Of a stretch of DNA of 64,000 bases, positions 47,887 to 58,521 are shown piece after piece. Each line of letters starts with the position of its first letter. The first letter of the stretch is position 1. Below the pieces are notes generated by a model. The model was not told the DNA's origin and did not search any database. It saw only the letters and a program-made list of their open reading frames with translations. The translations under genes and the position numbers were made by a program. Source of the DNA: Theristus sp. LFF4_11 (Eukaryota; Nematoda; Chromadorea; Monhysterida; Xyalidae); NCBI GenBank assembly GCA_030248135.1, contig JASANC010001223.1:47232-111231 (forward strand), given 5' to 3'.

Positions 47887-48915
47887 ATGTCGTCAACGCG
47901 AAAATCAGAACGAAAACGAGCGCCTGCAGTGGCATTCAGTCCAGATAATTCGAAAACGACAAAACAATCGAAAATAATGCCGAATAAAAATCCTGAAAAC
48001 AAAAACCCGGATTCTGAATCTGCAAATGTGAATCAAACTTTATTGCGACTGGTTGATCTCGTGACAAAACTACTTGAAGAAATGAAGCAGCAGCGTGAAG
48101 AAAATGCGACTTTGCTTCGGGAACTGAAAGAGTGGCAACAGAACTCGGGCAAAACTCCGGATGAATCGACAATCGACCCTTCGTACGGCCGGCCACCGGC
48201 GCATTTGGCTGCGCTGCCCCCTGACACTCAAGAATTCTTCAACATCGACCAAGCGGCTCGCCGTGACTTCGCGACACAGGATGAAGTGACGCAGCGGCAG
48301 AAAAAGAAAAACAATTGCGTCATTGAGAACCTGCAAGAAGAGCAGCCGCCGTTCACAGCAACTGAGGCAAGTCGCGGTGACCCGGAACTCAATCCGGAAC
48401 TGGCGGCGGTCAGAGCTTTGGTGGCGCAGCTGGGCGGAGCGCCGACGTCGGTGCGCGAATGTTTTCGGATGGGCTCCGTTGCCACATTTGCTGACGCGAC
48501 GCGTTCTGGTGGTCGCCGCACTCGACCTCGTCCGCTCAAGGTGTTGATTGACGATGAGGGGCGCACAAAGGAGCTGTTGATGGGCAAGGACGCAGCAGCG
48601 GCGCTGAACGCAGGACGATCACAGCAGACAGCTAAGTGCTTTGTTCGAGCGGATCTGACCCATGTTCAGCGGGTGATTGACTTTCGTGCTAGGGACGTGC
48701 TCCATCATGTTCGTGAGCGATTCAGGGGGAGGGGTAGGACGTTTGTGCTGAGGGGATCCGGGACTGATGCGCACGCCATCTACGAGAGGGTGCCCAACAG
48801 TTCTGGATCCGGTTGGCGCATGCAGTTCTATTCTTACCCCTTCGACATCGGTCTCACTGACAGGATGGATCGCGAGCTGTCACAATCTGGTCCAGTCCCC
48901 GATGGGCAGGGTTAG
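47887..48915 (+). CDS. LINE ORF1 protein
   Basis: 342 codons, ATG start, intact. A basic N-terminus (SSTRKSERKRAP) is followed by a heptad-rich stretch at about 55-90 (LVDLVTKLLEEMKQQ, then LLRELKEWQQ) that should form a coiled coil. Next comes a segment beginning KKNNCVIENLQEE in the place where L1/CR1-type ORF1 proteins carry the RRM-like domain, and a basic C-terminal half. ORF1 proteins of this kind trimerise and coat the element RNA. The RRM call is by position and pattern only. It ends 22 bases before the ORF2 reading frame opens. Confidence 0.78.
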   Translation: MSSTRKSERKRAPAVAFSPDNSKTTKQSKIMPNKNPENKNPDSESANVNQTLLRLVDLVTKLLEEMKQQREENATLLRELKEWQQNSGKTPDESTIDPSYGRPPAHLAALPPDTQEFFNIDQAARRDFATQDEVTQRQKKKNNCVIENLQEEQPPFTATEASRGDPELNPELAAVRALVAQLGGAPTSVRECFRMGSVATFADATRSGGRRTRPRPLKVLIDDEGRTKELLMGKDAAAALNAGRSQQTAKCFVRADLTHVQRVIDFRARDVLHHVRERFRGRGRTFVLRGSGTDAHAIYERVPNSSGSGWRMQFYSYPFDIGLTDRMDRELSQSGPVPDGQG

Positions 48916-48936
48916 GTCCGCGGCTCTCTTGTTGGC

Positions 48937-51897
48937 GTGAATGGAAACAGACCGTTACTGGGAAGTGAAAATAAAAAATTGTCTTTCTATTTCTGTAACG
49001 CAAGGTCGCTACTCTCTTCGGGTAGACGGGAGGCTTTGGAGTGGTTGACTGATGTGGATAGCAAATCTATAATATACATCTTTGTGGAAACGTGGTTTGA
49101 CTCAACGGTTTCTGACGCAATTTTAAGTAAAAATGGAGATTTCCAAGTGTTTCGATTAGATCGGATGACGGGAACTCGAGGTGGTGGGATCTTATGTTTA
49201 GTGCCAATTGGGATTAATGCGACTTTGGATATAGCTAAAACTCACACGTGTGCAGATTTTGAATTTCTCAGTCTCAAATTTTTTATCAATAAGAAGTGCT
49301 TTGGCTTGGGAATAATGTATCGTCCACCACGATTGATTACTTTGGGGGGAAATTCCTGGAACCTGTTCTTGGAGACACTCCGAATTCAATCTGAAGTTGG
49401 TTTAGGAGCGTTTATTTTCGGGGATTTTAACTTTCCCGATGTGTTTTGGGATACCAACTTGAGAACCAACATTTCCAAGGTTAGTCGAGAATTTGTGAAC
49501 TTTATGGCAGACTTAGGGTTAGAGCAAGTAGTAGATAAACCGACGAGAGGACGAAACTTTTTGGATCTCGTTTTTTTGTCGTCGAAATGTTTTGTGGACC
49601 ATTTGGAGTTGGCAAGCCCCTTTGGACCGGATGATTCGTTCAGCGACCATCAATCTATTAGACTCATTTCTGCACTCACTATTTGTCCGAGTAAGAAGTC
49701 CCATATGACACGATTTCGGGACTTCAAAAAAACCAACTGGGATGATTTGCGTCATTTCCTGACGTCGCAAATTTCACCAGATCCGCAAAATGAGCAAGAC
49801 GAAAATGTACTGGGTAGTTGGTCCCTGTTTTTCAGGAATTGTCCGGATGCAACTTCCATGTGCTGGAAGGAAGTTCGAAGAAACTTGTCGTTTCCTCATA
49901 CGCTCTTTTGTTCCAATCGCTAGAATATCCAATCGATCAGGCAGACAGCAAACCTGGAGCCCAGCTCTTCAACGGCTCCTGAATACTCAGATGAGATTAA
50001 AAAAACGGTTTAAAAACCCTTCCAAAAGAAACATAAACCAGTTCTTGTCACTCAGAGCTGTAAATAAGTTGATTAACAAACGAAGACGCCGCGAAGCATA
50101 TCTGGCCGAAAAATCTGCACTATCGAGCCCCGATCCAAAAAAATTTTGGACTTACGTAAAGAGTAAGTTCTCTGACAATAACACTCTTCCAGTGTTAATG
50201 GACAAGAACGGAACGCATTTGTTTACAGATAAGGAGAAGGCTGATGGGTTCAGTGAGTTTTTTAGCTCGATTTTTGAAGAGAGCGAGACTCACGATAACA
50301 CCCGATTGGATAGTATTGCCACGCGTAGCACACTCCGTCATTTTACCGAAAGGGAGGTCTTCAACTCACTTAGACGACTAAAGAATAAATCATCAGTTGG
50401 CCCAGACGCAATCCCAGGTATCTTCTTGAAAAAATTGGCTGTTTTTTGGCCGAGCCTTTAGCTTCGATATTCAATGCGTCGCTCTTCTTGTCGGATGTTC
50501 CGCCAAATTGGAGATCCGCGATCGTTCAACCAATTCCCAAAAAGGAACGTAGTCCAAACCTTGTGGATTACCGCCCTGTGTCATTGACATCCAATTTGTG
50601 CAAAGTCTTCGAGGGCCTATTGAAGGATAGAATTTTAAAATTTTGTGTTGAAAATTCGGTACTGTCGCCATTTCAGTTCGGCTTTCTCCCTGGGCGTAGC
50701 GTTGAAATACAGCTATTATGCTGCTTGAATGATTGGACACGTAGTTGGGATTGTAATTATCCAGTTGATGTCATTTATCTAGATATTTCTAAAGCTTTCG
50801 ACACAGTGAATCACAAAATTCTTCTAGAGAAACTGGGCACCTTTGGATTTGATGAAGTTTTGATTCAATGGGTTGGCGCTTACCTCCGCGAGCGTTCACA
50901 AACAGTTAATGTAGGTAGAATGCGGTCAAAATCGTGTAGGGTGACTTCAGGAGTTCCTCAGGGTTCAGTCTTGGGACCTATCCTTTTTGCGCTATTCATA
51001 AATGACCTCCCATCAGTGATAAAACACAGCAAGATGTTTATCTACGCTGACGACGTTAAGTTATATAAAGAAGTGTCGTCTGACTACGACCGCTCCCTAC
51101 TTCAGGAGGACATAGATGCTATAAATGATTGGATGCAAAGAAACAAGCTCAAACTCTCTGTAAACAAAACTGTTTGCTTGCATATTCAATCGCGTCTCAA
51201 CCCTGGTTTCAAATACTACATAGATGGGAACGAAATTGAGCATCAACCAACGGTCAGAGACTTGGGAGTCATCATGGACAGTAATTTAACTTTTAAAGAA
51301 CACATTACAAGGATTGTAGCTAAATCAAGAAGTGGTTGTGGGTTGATGTCTAGATGTCTCAGAGTAAAAACCCAAAATCTTCAGCTGAAACTGTTTAAAA
51401 CGGTGATTGTTCCAAGATTAACTTTTTGCCCCAGCGTCTGGTCGCCGTCGTTGATAGGGGACTGCAGAAGAGTAGAATCCGTTCAACGAAGTTTCACCAA
51501 ATACGTTCAAGGAGTTGATTTAGGTGATAGTTACCAGAAAAGAATGGACGACCTCGAGCTTCTGCCGCTTTTCGTCCAGCGCATAATTTCAGATTTAATT
51601 TTAGTTTACAAGATTCTCACACATAAATGCCATATCCCCGAGTCTGTGGAGTTTTTTCAGGTTCACGAAGGAGAAATTGGCACCAGGGGTCACTCTCTTA
51701 GGTTGAAGGTTCCGATGGTAAATACGTCCATCCGCAAAAATTTCTGGGGAACGAGAACTGTTGTTCTCTGGAATTCATTGAGTCAAGCTACGGTTGCCTC
51801 CACTTCAGTCACTACTTTCATGAAATCTCTGTTGCTGAGAGACCGGGACCTTGTGCTAAAATTCGCTGAAACAAAATACTCGACAATTTTGATATAA
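48937..51897 (+). pseudogene. LINE ORF2: endonuclease-reverse transcriptase with two frameshifts
   Basis: The APE-type endonuclease comes first: CNARSLLS, ETWFDS, GDFNFPDVFW and SDHQSI hold its metal and catalytic residues. The frame then changes near 49850-49905, continues as VPIARISNRSG... to about 50440, and changes back near the T run at 50442-50447. The reverse transcriptase follows: DISKAFDTVNH (motif A), SGVPQGSVLGPILF (motif B), FIYADDVKLY (catalytic YADD) and a thumb, ending at 51897. All catalytic residues are present. No ATG opens the frame; the first codon after the ORF1 stop region is GTG, so translation would need reinitiation. The two shifts either inactivate this copy or are assembly errors at homopolymers. 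No repaired version is given. Confidence 0.88.
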
Positions 51898-52714
51898 ATC
51901 TACAGGAGAGTCCGCTTCCTACCCGAAAACTTCCGCTTTAAAGGGATGCGTCTTTCATTCGCGCCAATCTCAGTCTCAAATCAATTCATTTTAATTTTTT
52001 GTATTGGAGTTCCGCCGGCTTGACCCTGTCTGTCCAAAAGCTTCTCGCTTCTCACGAACTTTCAATGTAAATTACAAATTCTCCTGCCAACCTTTCTCAT
52101 CAACATCTTCAATCACAAAATTGGGTCTATAGTATCTAATTTTCCATCTCGATAGTTCCAGACAACTTGCCCCAAACGGTCGAGATTGTGACAGCCGCTT
52201 ACTTGATTTTGCTTCATTTGTGTGCTCGTGCCCGTCAGTGATTCGCTTTGTGTACGTGTGCTGCGACAGCTATGAACTTCATGCGATGTGGTTTTTCGTA
52301 AACCAGCGATTCGACGAACTCGTAATTTACCAACCAGATTTATTTGTCTTAGTTTTTTTTTCAATCAGCAGTTTCAGTTTCAGTCTGACTGTCGGAGTCG
52401 GATTGTTTTGTTTTGTGTTGTGTTTTGTTTTGTTTGTTTTGTTTTGTTTTGTAGTGTCGTGTTTTGACTGTGTTGTAGTCTTTGAGTGTTTGTTTCGGTT
52501 GACTTTTTTCCTCAGTTGTGTTGACAGTTCACTTAAAAACCGGACATTTTCATGTCATTTCCTTTCTGATTCCACTTACTTTGAGGCATTCTGTTGTTTT
52601 AACTTTGAGGCGTTTTGTTAGGCTATTGGATCATACAATTGCTTTGTTTTGATTTGCTTTCAAAGAAAACTGGAAATCTGAGAGCGAAATAAAATCAATC
52701 AATCAATCAATCAA

Positions 52715-52953
52715 GTTTACAGTCTGTTTTGTTGTTTAGTTCGGTTTCAATGAAGTCGTTGTAGGTTCCTAATCCTAAGCCCAATCCTAATCCTAATGAA
52801 GTCGTTGTAGGTTCCTAATCCTAAACCTAATCCTAATCCTAAGTGAAGCCTTTTTAACAAAGTGAAAGTGCCTTGATTGACAGCTTTGTTGAAGGGGTGA
52901 AACATTGGGATCAGGGATCAGCTCCAGCTCCGGTTTAGCTTTGTAGTTTTACG
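52715..52953. repeat. Insert between LINE tail and MITE remainder
   Basis: Two head-to-tail copies of a ~45-bp unit starting GAAGTCGTTGTAGGTTCC with CCTAATCCTAA runs (52750-52843), matching the inverted end of the element at 46611-47031. Either a further insertion or 3' transduced DNA carried with the LINE. Confidence 0.55.
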
Positions 52954-53035
52954 AAAAAAATGCTCATTTTTTTTACTTTTTTTTAAAAAAATTAAAAAAA
53001 AATTTTTTTTTGACCCTTACATCTCTAGGTACACC

Positions 53036-53410
53036 CCCCAGAGCACCCGAGACCTCCGCGTGGGGGGGGGGTGGGGGGGGGGGTTCACGCGACACCCCCA
53101 CCCCCCCAAAACCTGACACTGGACCATCCACACCCCCCCCCTCGAAATTTGCTGGACACCCCACCACCCCCCCCTACATGGACCTAAGTAACAGTGACAC
53201 CCCCTAAAAATTTTCTCGGACCACCCAAAAATAATGAATTTTTGCTCAAAAATCATGATTTTTTGTCCTTAAAGTCCATAATATAAGCTAAAAATATGGT
53301 AACTAGACATTCTTCATTGTAATTTCAAAGATTTTGCAGCAAAATTTAGCGTTTTTCCTTCAAAATCTAAGCGAAAAAATATCATGGGTCACGGGTGAGG
53401 TGCGTAATCT
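53036..53410. repeat. G/C-homopolymer-rich stretch
   Basis: Alternating G and C runs of 7-10 bases at 53040-53180, then A/T-rich DNA. It resembles the tracts at 58387-58513 and 61620-61840 and may be a GC-rich MITE without clear ends. No gene. Confidence 0.5.
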
Positions 53411-53547
53411 ATCTATACTACTAAAACAGGAAGACCGTGTGTGTGTCTTAGCGTGTCAATTTTGGTCGATTTGAATTGGCGCCAAGCTATTCTGAATTTG
53501 CCATATATATATCATCATCTCTAGCTGCACTCCATTTTTAATGATTA

Positions 53548-54527
53548 CTAGCCAATTGACCCGTGCCTACGGCACGGATAGCTGGAAATACAATTATTAT
53601 TTTTGAGTGGATTTTGCCCGATTTTGGCTTTTTGAACCGTGCTAAAAAGTGCATTGCATTTTGATTTTAAGCTGCTTCAGTCGTTCCCGTTCAAACTATC
53701 AAAAACAATATTCTGATCGCGAACACTATCTTTACTGCATTCTGTTTTAAAATTACAAAACAATCTTTTTTAATAATCACTAATGGTCAATTGCTGTTCC
53801 CGCTAAAAACAATTTTAAAGCTAATTGAATTGAACCGACAAAAAGCAACGCTTTATAAAAATCGTTTTTGAATGTAATTTGTAATTGCAATTTTGAACTT
53901 TTGTTTTTGAAATTGACACGTTTCTAATTAAACCCGCGTGTTGAAAACAAATTTGAAGTGCGAAGTTTATAACTTTGCTGTAATGTTTTTACCCGTTCAC
54001 CCTGCTCTAAGCTAATCCTTATCAGGCACTTCATTAACAACCCCCCCCCCCGTGTATTTGATTTCGCAATTAATTTTTTAGTTGACTTGTTTAGATCAAA
54101 CTTTTCTCTGTTTTTGAAAAAGTTCTCAAGCAAAAACTTTTCAACCAAAAGATACTGAAAAATAATGTTTTGAAATGAAAGTGCAATATGCACTTGCAAT
54201 GTCGATGTCGTTTTGCAACCCGATTTTTGAAAACAATAATTGCAACCATTCTTCACAGTTGGTTTTCTCTCATTTTACGCTTTCGGTCATCAACTTGTGA
54301 ACAGCAACAATTGCCATCAATTGTCAATCGCATGTTAAGGCGCTGTCGCGAATGACCAAAGAGTATCATGATGACTTCGTAGTGAACAGTGACGTTTTTG
54401 AGAAAACAATTGGCATTGATAATAGGTTAAAAATTGAGATGCCGTTTTTTTAATAGCAAAAATGAGCGGCAATTCAAAAAGCAAAAAAGTGCCACACACA
54501 GACACCACTATTATCTTAGTATTATGA
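53548..54527 (-). mobile_element. Helitron-like element H1, minus orientation, nested in H3
   Basis: Read on the minus strand it ends with the hairpin CCGTGCC-GTA-GGCACGG, spacer and CTAG at 53551-53548, followed by T, and starts near 54527 with ATACTAAGATAATAGTGG then CTGTGTGTGGCACTTTTTTG. About 980 bp. Its interior (for example GTCATCATGATACTCTTTGG) matches the start of H2 at 56582. The last ~140 bp also match the last ~140 bp of H3. No coding capacity. Confidence 0.75.
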
Positions 54528-55059
54528 TTCATGAGAATTTTTTACTCTCTATGTTCTGTAAAAGTCCTAATCATCATCATTCTTATGCAATGAAAACAAT
54601 CGACCACTTTGATTTGGCTGTTGCTGCTGTTTACCATCTATTATCTTTCTTATTAAACGGACCCCAATCAATGTGCGTTTGCACGCAAAGATAGAGAAAA
54701 ATTTTTATGGCTGTGCGGCAATTTGAAATCACCGAAACTTGACGTATTCTATCGGCAGATTCGTGCAAAAAAATTGGGGAAAAAGCTAATCAGAATTCGA
54801 ACTACGTTCGGGCGCGACACATCTTTTCAGCTGTGCGGCTTTTCCACACATCATTCAACATTACGCCGCCTCCTTTACACGAAAAGATAGAACTTCAATC
54901 GAATTACAATAGCTAACAAGAAGTAATTGATTGTTTCTGAACAAAAAAATAGACTGTAGTTCCACAAGATATAGATTGCAGCATCAACAAAGATGTGGCC
55001 ATGATCGACGGCGAAGCAGTGGAACGGACCACATAAAATCGATCAATTTTTTAACGAGA

Positions 55060-56110
55060 GTAACAGTTGAATGATTCTGATCAGAAGAGGTTTTTTAAAT
55101 ATTTTGGACGGGAATTTTAAACGAAGCAGTTGGGTGTTGCTGATCAAAAATTGTTTTATCATACTTTTAACCGTCATGACAGTAAAATGCAACTCACTAA
55201 GAAGCATAAAAGATTGCTTTTTGAACGAGATAGCTGTTGCTGATCATACAAGATTGTTTTTATTATACTGAACAGAAATGACAGCGAAATGCAGCTGACT
55301 GAACCAGGTTGCTTTCAATTTTTTTAAATATTTTAAACCGGTATCTGTTGTATCAATTTAAACTGATTGTTGCTGATCAAACGACATGTTTTTAAATTTT
55401 TTTTGAACAGGAATAGCAAAGATTGATTTTGATGCTTTGAGCGGGAATGACTGTTAATTGTCGCTCATCATCAAAAGATTGTTTTTTGATACCTTAAACG
55501 GCAATGATTTTTTAATATTTTGAACGGGAATAGCATTTGAGTGTTGCTGATCAAGATTATTTTATTATACTTTTAACGGTCATGACAGTGAAATGAAACT
55601 GACTAAAAAGATTGAAAGATTGCTGCTGATTTTGAACGGGATTTCAAAAAGATTTTGAACATGATAGTTGTTGCTGATCATAATACAAGATTGTTTTTGT
55701 AATACTGAAAAGAAATGAAAGCGAAATGCAGCTGACTAAAACAGATTGCTTTTAGTTTTTTTAAATATTTTAAACCGGTATCGGTTGATTATTTTAGATC
55801 AAACGACGTTTTTTTTATCAGGAATGGTAGTTGAACGACATTTGACGACATGGAAAAGCTAACAAAACAAGATTGATTTTTGATATTTTTAGGGAATGGC
55901 TGTTAATTGTCGCTGATCAAAGAACATTTTTGATACTTTAAACGGGAATGACAGTGGAATACAAAAAAAGAATGAAACTACAATTAAGCAATATTGAAGA
56001 AGGTAACAAATCAGAGTTTATCTTGATACTTTAAATGGCAGTTGTTTGTTGCTGATTAAAAAAGATTGTTTTTCATATTTTGAATGGCAATGCAGTTATG
56101 ATTGTGTTGC
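55060..56110 (+). repeat. Degenerate tandem repeats inside H3
   Basis: Irregular units of about 70-110 bp sharing GTTGCTGATCA, AAGATTGTTTTT and AACGGGAATGACAG words, at least nine occurrences with drift. Not coding. Confidence 0.6.
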
Positions 56111-56581
56111 TACTGTTGCTTGCAGATCAAAGAATATTTACGCTGAATTAAAAAAACAGCGGTTCTCATCAAAATGATTGGCAAGTTGAAAAATAGTATC
56201 TGTGGCTCTGAATGATGCTGAAACAGCATTAACCAAACCACATAGTAATAAGTGATACAGTGACTAAATCAGGTTACGATTGAATCGACAGCAATAAAAT
56301 CAGCAAAATCATATACATTGTACTTGACAAAAAACACTGTTTTCAAAAAACTGAAATGCTATGATTTTCAAAAAGTAGAAGCATCGACGGATACGAGTTC
56401 TTTAAAAATGAACGTTCATTTCTATGGTAAATCAACAACAGTCGGTTGAAGCAGCTCAAAATCAAAATGCAATGCATTTTTAGTCCGGATCGTGGGCATA
56501 GGTCAAAAAGCGAAAATCCACTCAAAAATAATAATTGTAGTTATCAGCTAACCGTGCCGTAGGCACGGGTCAATTTGCTAG

Positions 56582-57681
56582 TATTATTAAATTTACAAAG
56601 TGTCTGTGCGTGGCACTTTTTTGCATTTTGAATTGGCGCCCTTTTTGCTACTTAAGAAAACTCTATCTCAATTTCCTTAACCTATTTTTTTATTAATGCC
56701 AGTTGAGATTGTTTTCTCAAAACGTCGCTCTTCATAGCTGGAGTCATCATGATACTCTTTGGTCAACAGAGACAGTTCAGCGCAGCACAGGCAAATGGAA
56801 GCGTGGCTGATCAAAACTTGATGTTACAAAACCGTCTTTGAAAAAAGTTTGAAATTTTTTGTTTTTAAAAATCGGGTTGCAAAACGTACATCGACATCGG
56901 CATTGCAAGTTGCACTTTGGATTCAAAACAAGTAAATTTCATTGAAATTGATACTCCATCTTTCATTTTCAAATTGATACTCCATGGTTATGAGCGATAA
57001 TTTCAACGCAACGCACGATGGGCAACTGGCAATTGTTGCTGCTCAAAACTTGACGAGCGAATGCGAAAGATGTAACAAAACCGTCTCTGAAAAAAGTTAG
57101 TTTTTTAATTGGGTAGAAATGGTATTTACCATTCATTTTCACTTTGCAAAATGTTTGGGTCATGTTGGGGTAAACGGGTAAAAAAGCATTAGCTTTTTAA
57201 AACGGGTTATTGAAAAAAACGTTAATTTTTATGTTTTTATTCAATCTTACTTCACACACAAAAAGGCTTGACTTAGGTTAGGGTGAACGGGGAAAAAATA
57301 GCAAAATCATAAACTTCGCATTTTCACTTTAAAAAAAAGGCTTGGCTTAGGTAAACGGGTAAAAAAGCATTAGCTTTTTAAAACGGGTAAATGAAAAAAC
57401 GTTGGTTTTTATATTTTTTATTCAATTTTACTTCACTTACAAAAAGGCTTGCCTTCGGTTAGGGTAAACGGGTAAAAATAGCAAAATCTCGCATTTTTTA
57501 TTTATTTAAATACATTAAAAATATTGTATTGTAGGGCAGGCGACTTCACGGCAGCACAAGGTAAATTTTCTTCAGGGTTATTATTCAGTAAACGTTACTG
57601 TTTTTTCTTTCTAAGTCAATGCCACTTCACCAAAAAGGCTTGGCATTGATTAAGCCACATACGCTCGGGTCAATTGGCTAG
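56582..57681 (+). mobile_element. Helitron-like element H2, abutting H3
   Basis: Starts directly after the CTAG of H3 with TATTATTAAATTTACAAAG and CTGTGCGTGGCACTTTTTTG, parallel to the H1 start. It ends at CTAG 57678-57681 followed by T, with ACGCTCGGGTCAATTGG before it; the terminal hairpin is worn. Head-to-tail placement with H3 is common for Helitrons. Confidence 0.65.
57165..57490 (+). repeat. Tandem duplication inside H2
   Basis: Two units of roughly 160-185 bp sharing GGTAAAAAAGCATTAGCTTT, TTTTATTCAATYTTACTTCA and AAAAAGGCTTGVCTTMGG, differing by small indels. Confidence 0.6.
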
Positions 57682-58378
57682 TGCTTCTTTATTCAAAACG
57701 CACGCGCACGGGCATCGGCATGGCACCTGCACTTTCCAATGAGCATGCAGCACGCACTCCGCACCTTGTTTTACACACGCTCCGGTCTTAGAAGATTAGG
57801 AAAAACACTTTAACATCTTCGAACAATCACGGTACAAAGCAAGGAGTGATGAAACGTCGTTGTCTCTGAAACTAGGAATGAAACTGTTCAAGTTCAAGTT
57901 TATTTGTAAGCCTCACGGCCAGTTCACATCAACACATTCACAAAACTTCCATTATGCAAAACAAACACAATTGATGTCACAAAAAAACCTAAAGAAACAC
58001 AAGATTATTGATGAAATTGGTGAATGCATGAATGAAAGCACGCAAAAAGTCGATGCAAACGAATGGGCAGATGACTGCCCGGGTATTCACACAAAGAAAC
58101 AAAATCCACAAATAAAACCAACCGTCGACAGAAACTGAATGTGCAAATGTGCTTTTCGACGATGCTGTTGCTTTTTGGCTGGGTTGGCTGCGAGGATCGT
58201 CATCTGGCAAAGTACTCAAAGTTGTACGAAGAGCGTGGGTGAGTTTTTGTGTTGAGTCACTTTCCTTACTTTCATTTTTAATGGCATTGTTTGTTTCTTC
58301 ATGCGGCCGACGGCACAGTTTTGTCTTTGTGTCAGAGAATTGTTGCAAGTCTCTCTGTTTCGTCTTTCTCTTTCTCTC
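57682..58378. other. Unassigned DNA between H2 and GC-rich MITE
   Basis: No convincing gene. An open frame at 57860-58138 (92 codons, Lys/His-rich) has no domain and no splice context, so it is not called. Confidence 0.5.
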
Positions 58379-58386
58379 GTTATGAC

Positions 58387-58513
58387 CAGGGGTCGAGATG
58401 GGGGGGGGACCTCCCCCCCAACCAAGTCGACACCCCCACCCGGGCAAACCCCTCCCCCAAATTTGGGCGGACCCCCCCCCCTCGGATTCGCCAACAATCG
58501 GGCTCGACCCCTG
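58387..58513. mobile_element. 127-bp GC-rich hAT MITE with 8-bp target duplication
   Basis: Ends CAGGGGTCGAG and CTCGACCCCTG are perfect 11-base inverted repeats. Flanks are the perfect direct 8-mer GTTATGAC (58379-58386 and 58514-58521). The interior is runs of G and C. CAGGG ends plus 8-bp duplication fit hAT. Confidence 0.92.
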
Positions 58514-58521
58514 GTTATGAC

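Larger units (their letters stand above)
47781..52714 (+). mobile_element. Non-LTR retrotransposon (CR1/Jockey-type LINE)
   Basis: About 4.9 kb: a 106-base 5' leader, ORF1 (47887-48915), a broken ORF2 with endonuclease and reverse transcriptase, a 3' UTR of about 0.8 kb, and a tail of repeated ATCA units at 52694-52713 in place of poly(A). Both reading frames are full length apart from two frame breaks in ORF2, so it is a near-complete, probably recent copy. The family is read from motifs; the clade needs a tree. Confidence 0.88.
47108..53027 (+). mobile_element. hAT-type MITE, copy 2, split by a 5.2-kb insertion
   Basis: Left part 47108-47780 begins TACAGATGTCAAG (one base off the consensus TAGAG). 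Right part 52954-53027 ends GACCCTTACATCTCTA. Target duplication GGTACACC at 47100-47107 and 53028-53035 is perfect, so the two parts are one insertion. Comparison with copy 3 puts the break in the A-rich subterminal block. The inserted 47781-52953 carries the LINE. Confidence 0.9.
53411..56581 (+). mobile_element. Helitron-like element H3 (host of a nested copy)
   Basis: The 3' end is textbook: hairpin CCGTGCC-GTA-GGCACGG, a nine-base spacer, then CTAG at 56578-56581 followed by T. The best 5' end is TCTATACTACTAAAACAGG near 53411, preceded by A. No Rep/helicase protein is encoded. If both ends belong together the element is 3.17 kb, of which about 1 kb is another Helitron inserted near its left end. 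The 5' assignment is inferred. Confidence 0.68.

Noticed and set aside
53010..53207. Pro/Gly/Thr-rich open frames at G/C runs
   Set aside because: Direct products of homopolymer tracts inside repeats.
57860..58138. 92-codon plus-strand open frame
   Set aside because: Lys/His/Gln-rich, no domain, lies among transposons and lacks splice or polyadenylation context.
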